Positions 15,844 to 18,596 of a DNA stretch of 18,596 bases are shown one piece after another. Position numbers and translations under genes: made by a program. Origin of the DNA: Rhodopirellula sp. (GTDB taxonomy: Bacteria > Planctomycetota > Planctomycetia > Pirellulales > Pirellulaceae); assembly GCA_003513555.1 (NCBI GenBank), contig DOPG01000380.1:14939-33534 (forward strand), given 5' to 3'. The notes below the pieces were generated by a model, which saw nothing but the letters and a program-made list of their open reading frames with translations, ran no database searches and was not told the DNA's origin. Within the stretch, counting starts at the first letter, position 1; every line of letters begins with the position of its first letter.

Positions 15844-16158
15844 ATGCCGCAACTTGCTCACCACGTCTACTTCACGCTCAAAGACCGAAGCGATGAGGCT
15901 GCTCAGAGATTGCTGAATGCGTGTCACAAGTATCTTGATAACCACGAAGGTCTAGTCGGTTTTTCTGTCGGCACGCGAGATCGCGAACTTGATCGGGAAG
16001 TCAATCAGGACTTTGACGTCTCACTGCACTGCATTTTTGCTGATCGCGCAGCCCATGATCGATACCAGACCGCTGAGCGTCACCTGCAGTTCATTGAAGA
16101 AAATAAAGAGGGGTGGGCCAGTGTCCAAGTTCTTGATTCACTGATTCACGAAGCGTGA
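15844..16158 (+). CDS. Dabb family (stress-responsive A/B barrel) protein
   Basis: A 104-residue single-domain protein of the Dabb family, a dimeric ferredoxin-like alpha/beta barrel. Typical features are the first strand AHHVYFTLKD, the central GLVGFSVGTRDRE and the DVSLHCIFADRAAHDRYQTA segment followed by HLQFIEEN. The family's members are stress-induced or lyase-like in plants; the role in planctomycetes is not known. The frame is open from 15796, but ATG 15844 is preferred because it gives the usual family length, and AAGGA lies 9 bases upstream. There is no signal peptide, so it is probably cytosolic. It is followed on the same strand, 262 bases on, by the cytochrome/DUF1549 gene; that distance argues against a tight operon. 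Confidence 0.88.
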   Translation: MPQLAHHVYFTLKDRSDEAAQRLLNACHKYLDNHEGLVGFSVGTRDRELDREVNQDFDVSLHCIFADRAAHDRYQTAERHLQFIEENKEGWASVQVLDSLIHEA

Positions 16159-16420
16159 ATGTAACAATCTGCAAGTCGATCCTGTTGGCACTTTCGGTCG
16201 TTATGCCAGACAAGTTTTTTACGTATTTTTGCGTTCGCAGTTGTAACGGACAAGTTCGCGGTAGTAGTAGTAACAGCCAAGCAGGATTCAATCACTGATA
16301 GCCATCCTCGGAAATTATGGTATGCGCACAATAAGACTCGTGTAATATGCAATTCGCCCGATGGGCAGGGCGAGATCATGGATCAGCACTCTTGTGGATA
16401 GCTTTTTTGTTGTTCAGGCG

Positions 16421-18596
16421 ATGTACCTAATGTTTTTTTCCAGAAATACCCTTCTGTTTCCCATTTGTCTCGTCGCTCTATGGTTTTTTTCCTGCGAGTG
16501 TGGGTGGTTGGGTCTTGTTTCGACTCAGGGAGGAGCGGCGGAGGCAGACAGCGTTGTCGATTTTTCTGAGCAGGTTCAGCCCTTGTTGCGGAGGCATTGC
16601 GAACGGTGCCACGGCGAAAAAAATCGGGAAGCCGATTTGCGTTTGACGCGACGGGATGACGCCTTGGGTGAAGCAGACTCGGGAATCCCAGTCATCGTTC
16701 CGGGGCATGCAGACCGGAGCTTGCTGATTAGCAGGATCATTGATGAGGATGCGGGTGACCTGATGCCACTTGATGGCGAAGCACTGACGCAGCACGAGGT
16801 TGATCTGTTGCGTCGCTGGATCGATCAGGGGGCGAATTGGCCAGAATCCAGTTCTGAAAAAAAACACTGGGCTTATGAGCCAATCAAGCGACCCGATGTT
16901 CCGACAAATCTGGGAAAGGACCAAGTCATTGATCATTTTTTAGATCAGCAACTTGCGGCACGCGGGATAATGGCAAATGCGAGAATGCAGCCCGCCTCCG
17001 TCGCTCGCCGTGCTTCGTTGGGATTGATTGGCTTGCCACCCACACCCGATGAGATCAACCGGTTTGTTGACAGCAGTCGTGTTTCTCAGCGGGAGGCCTA
17101 TTCAAATCTGATCGATCGCCTTCTGGCGAGTCCGCGTTACGGTGAGCGTTGGGCGGTGCCATGGTTGGATCTTGCCAGGTACGCCGACAGCAATGGGTTT
17201 CAAGCGGATCAGATTCGAGATAACTGGGCGTACCGTGATTGGGTCATCCGAGCTTTTAATCAGGACATGCCCTTTGATGAATTTGTCACGGATCAATTGG
17301 CGGGCGATCTGCGTCCTGACGCGACGGTGGATCAAAAGATTGCCACCGGTTTCCACCGTATGACAACATGCAATGTTGAAGCTGGTGTTCATCCGGAGGC
17401 GAATCGTGTGAATCAAGTCGTTGATCGCGTCAACACAACGGCGACTGTTTTTCTCGGCACGACGCTTGAGTGTGCTCAGTGCCACGATCACAAGTACGAT
17501 CCTTTCTCTCAGAAGGACTACTATCGATTCTTCGCGTACTTCAACAATACTCCGTTGGAGGTGAAGCAGACCTCCGGCGTGACCTGGGATTTTTACGGTC
17601 CTAAAATGGATCTGCCGCTCGGGCAGGATGAAACGCAGAAGGTTGCTGATTTGAATTCAACGCTCAAGAAATTGCAGCAGAATCGGAAGCAACGCGTAGC
17701 AGAAACAGAGCCCAAGTTTGAAGACTGGTTGCAGCGTTTGAAGAGCCAGGCAACGCCATCATGGCAACCTGTAAGCCTGATGGAGTTTAAAACTTCAGGA
17801 AATGAAGAGGTTCGTCTGTTGCCTGATGGGGCGGTTCTCTTGACAGGTGAGGTTCCTGATACCGTAGACCACGAATTTGTATTGAAACCACCTCTTAAGC
17901 CCATCACAGCCATTCGTGTTGAACTGTTGATTGATGATGCGATCCCTGGGGCCGGGCCTGGGCGTGGTGAAGCAGCACGACCCAATGTCATTCTCAGTGA
18001 ATTGACCTGCGAAATCATCAGTGGCAAAGAAAAGACTGAGGTGGAACTCTCAGACGCGGTGGCAGATTATTCTCAGCGCAACTGGGACGTTGCCAGAGCG
18101 ATCGATGGTGATCGTAAAACAGGATGGGCGATAGGCGGTCAGTTTGGGAAACCGCATTGGGCGATATTTCGGCTGGCCGAACCGGTGCTGGTCAACCCGG
18201 AGACCCAAAGTGTGAAGGTCAGCCTCGGGCAGTATTTTGGTTCGGGGCGTGTCGCTGGTAAGCCAAGAGTTTCGCTCAGCACTCAAGCAGCGGATCTATT
18301 GCTGCTGCCCGACAATTTACGCAGCATCATCACGGGAAAGCAACTGTCTGTACAGCAAAGAAAGAAGCTCAGGACCCAGTTCGAGAAAAGTGATGATCGT
18401 CTTTCTGATTTGGATCACTCCATCACAGAAGTTGAGCAGGAGCTCGCAGGGTTGATGCCTGAGACGACATTAGTGATGAGGGAACTGGAAAATCGCCGTG
18501 AGTCCTTTGTGATGCTGCGTGGTAACTACGAAGCTCTAGTGGATAAGGTGCAGCCAAGGACGCCCGCGACCTTCCCACGTGACAGTACGATCGAGA
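16421..18596 (+). CDS. Secreted planctomycete-type cytochrome/DUF1549 protein (PSD1 and cytochrome c domain family), 3' partial
   Basis: The right edge cuts the gene after about 725 codons. The N-terminus has a signal peptide (hydrophobic TLLFPICLVALWFF, likely cleavage after GGAAEA). A planctomycete cytochrome c domain follows, with heme-binding motif CERCH (C60, C63, H64), the VPGHADRSLLISRI and LMPLDGEALTQHEVDLLRRW segments. A DUF1549 domain comes next, with YGERWAVPWLDLARYADSNG, a DQLAGDL motif and the second C-rich motif CAQCHDHKYDPFSQ (C351, C354, H355). A middle beta-rich region (about 17780-18290) and a coiled-coil stretch lead towards a DUF1553 domain that should begin just beyond the edge. 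The family works outside the cytoplasmic membrane, often near sulfatases or other polysaccharide genes; the substrate is unknown. Possible starts are ATG 16361, 16421 and 16430; 16421 gives a normal signal peptide. Confidence 0.92.
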   Translation, partial: MYLMFFSRNTLLFPICLVALWFFSCECGWLGLVSTQGGAAEADSVVDFSEQVQPLLRRHCERCHGEKNREADLRLTRRDDALGEADSGIPVIVPGHADRSLLISRIIDEDAGDLMPLDGEALTQHEVDLLRRWIDQGANWPESSSEKKHWAYEPIKRPDVPTNLGKDQVIDHFLDQQLAARGIMANARMQPASVARRASLGLIGLPPTPDEINRFVDSSRVSQREAYSNLIDRLLASPRYGERWAVPWLDLARYADSNGFQADQIRDNWAYRDWVIRAFNQDMPFDEFVTDQLAGDLRPDATVDQKIATGFHRMTTCNVEAGVHPEANRVNQVVDRVNTTATVFLGTTLECAQCHDHKYDPFSQKDYYRFFAYFNNTPLEVKQTSGVTWDFYGPKMDLPLGQDETQKVADLNSTLKKLQQNRKQRVAETEPKFEDWLQRLKSQATPSWQPVSLMEFKTSGNEEVRLLPDGAVLLTGEVPDTVDHEFVLKPPLKPITAIRVELLIDDAIPGAGPGRGEAARPNVILSELTCEIISGKEKTEVELSDAVADYSQRNWDVARAIDGDRKTGWAIGGQFGKPHWAIFRLAEPVLVNPETQSVKVSLGQYFGSGRVAGKPRVSLSTQAADLLLLPDNLRSIITGKQLSVQQRKKLRTQFEKSDDRLSDLDHSITEVEQELAGLMPETTLVMRELENRRESFVMLRGNYEALVDKVQPRTPATFPRDSTIE

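Noticed and set aside
16258..16275. GTA trinucleotide run (GTAGTAGTAGTAA) upstream of the cytochrome/DUF1549 gene
   Set aside because: Four units only; too short to call a functional repeat.
1..18596. tRNA, CRISPR, insertion sequence, phage or defence-island signatures
   Set aside because: No TPsiC-like GGTTCGA arm in a cloverleaf context, no regularly spaced repeats, and no transposase, integrase or known defence protein was recognised.

Overview
The window looks like chromosomal DNA from a planctomycete. The strongest evidence is the gene at the right edge, which encodes a secreted protein with a CxxCH cytochrome motif followed by a DUF1549-type domain with a CAQCH motif. This architecture is greatly expanded in Planctomycetes. 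Other fitting features are moderate GC, wide intergenic spaces, weak or absent Shine-Dalgarno sequences and several orphan genes. The genus cannot be assigned from the sequence alone. No tRNA, rRNA, insertion sequence, CRISPR array or phage gene is visible.

Layout from left to right. (1) Positions 1-8118, plus strand: a three-gene cluster of a YqiJ-like membrane/OB-fold protein (5' end outside the window), a 717-residue flotillin (YqiK-like) overlapping it by 4 bases, and a very large (about 1748-residue) DUF3686-type protein with a C-terminal AAA+ ATPase domain. (2) 8193-9101, minus: an aldo/keto reductase converging on the cluster. (3) 9643-11648, minus: a HEAT-like repeat protein followed by a one-helix membrane protein, spaced like an operon. 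(4) 12003-13258, plus: an unrecognised 86-residue protein and a TatD-type metal hydrolase of the EboB kind. (5) 13944-14789, plus: an FHA-domain protein with a long acidic tail, converging with (6) 14884-15366, minus: a three-helix membrane protein. (7) 15844-16158, plus: a Dabb (stress-responsive A/B barrel) protein. (8) 16421 to the right edge, plus: the truncated cytochrome/DUF1549 protein.

The most interesting system is the first cluster. The YqiJ-like and flotillin proteins should form a membrane scaffold. The giant ATPase has several predicted coiled-coil stretches and an intact Walker A and Walker B, so it may be a mechanochemical partner of that scaffold. This link is inferred from gene order. 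The usual 'DNA repair ATPase' label is not supported by anything visible here. The HEAT/membrane pair and the FHA/three-helix neighbourhood are less defined but also look like uncharacterised planctomycete accessory genes.

Four stretches longer than 300 bases lack a convincing gene: 9102-9642, 11649-12002, 13259-13943 and 15367-15843. They hold only small hairpins, a diverged short direct repeat and weak promoter-like sequences.
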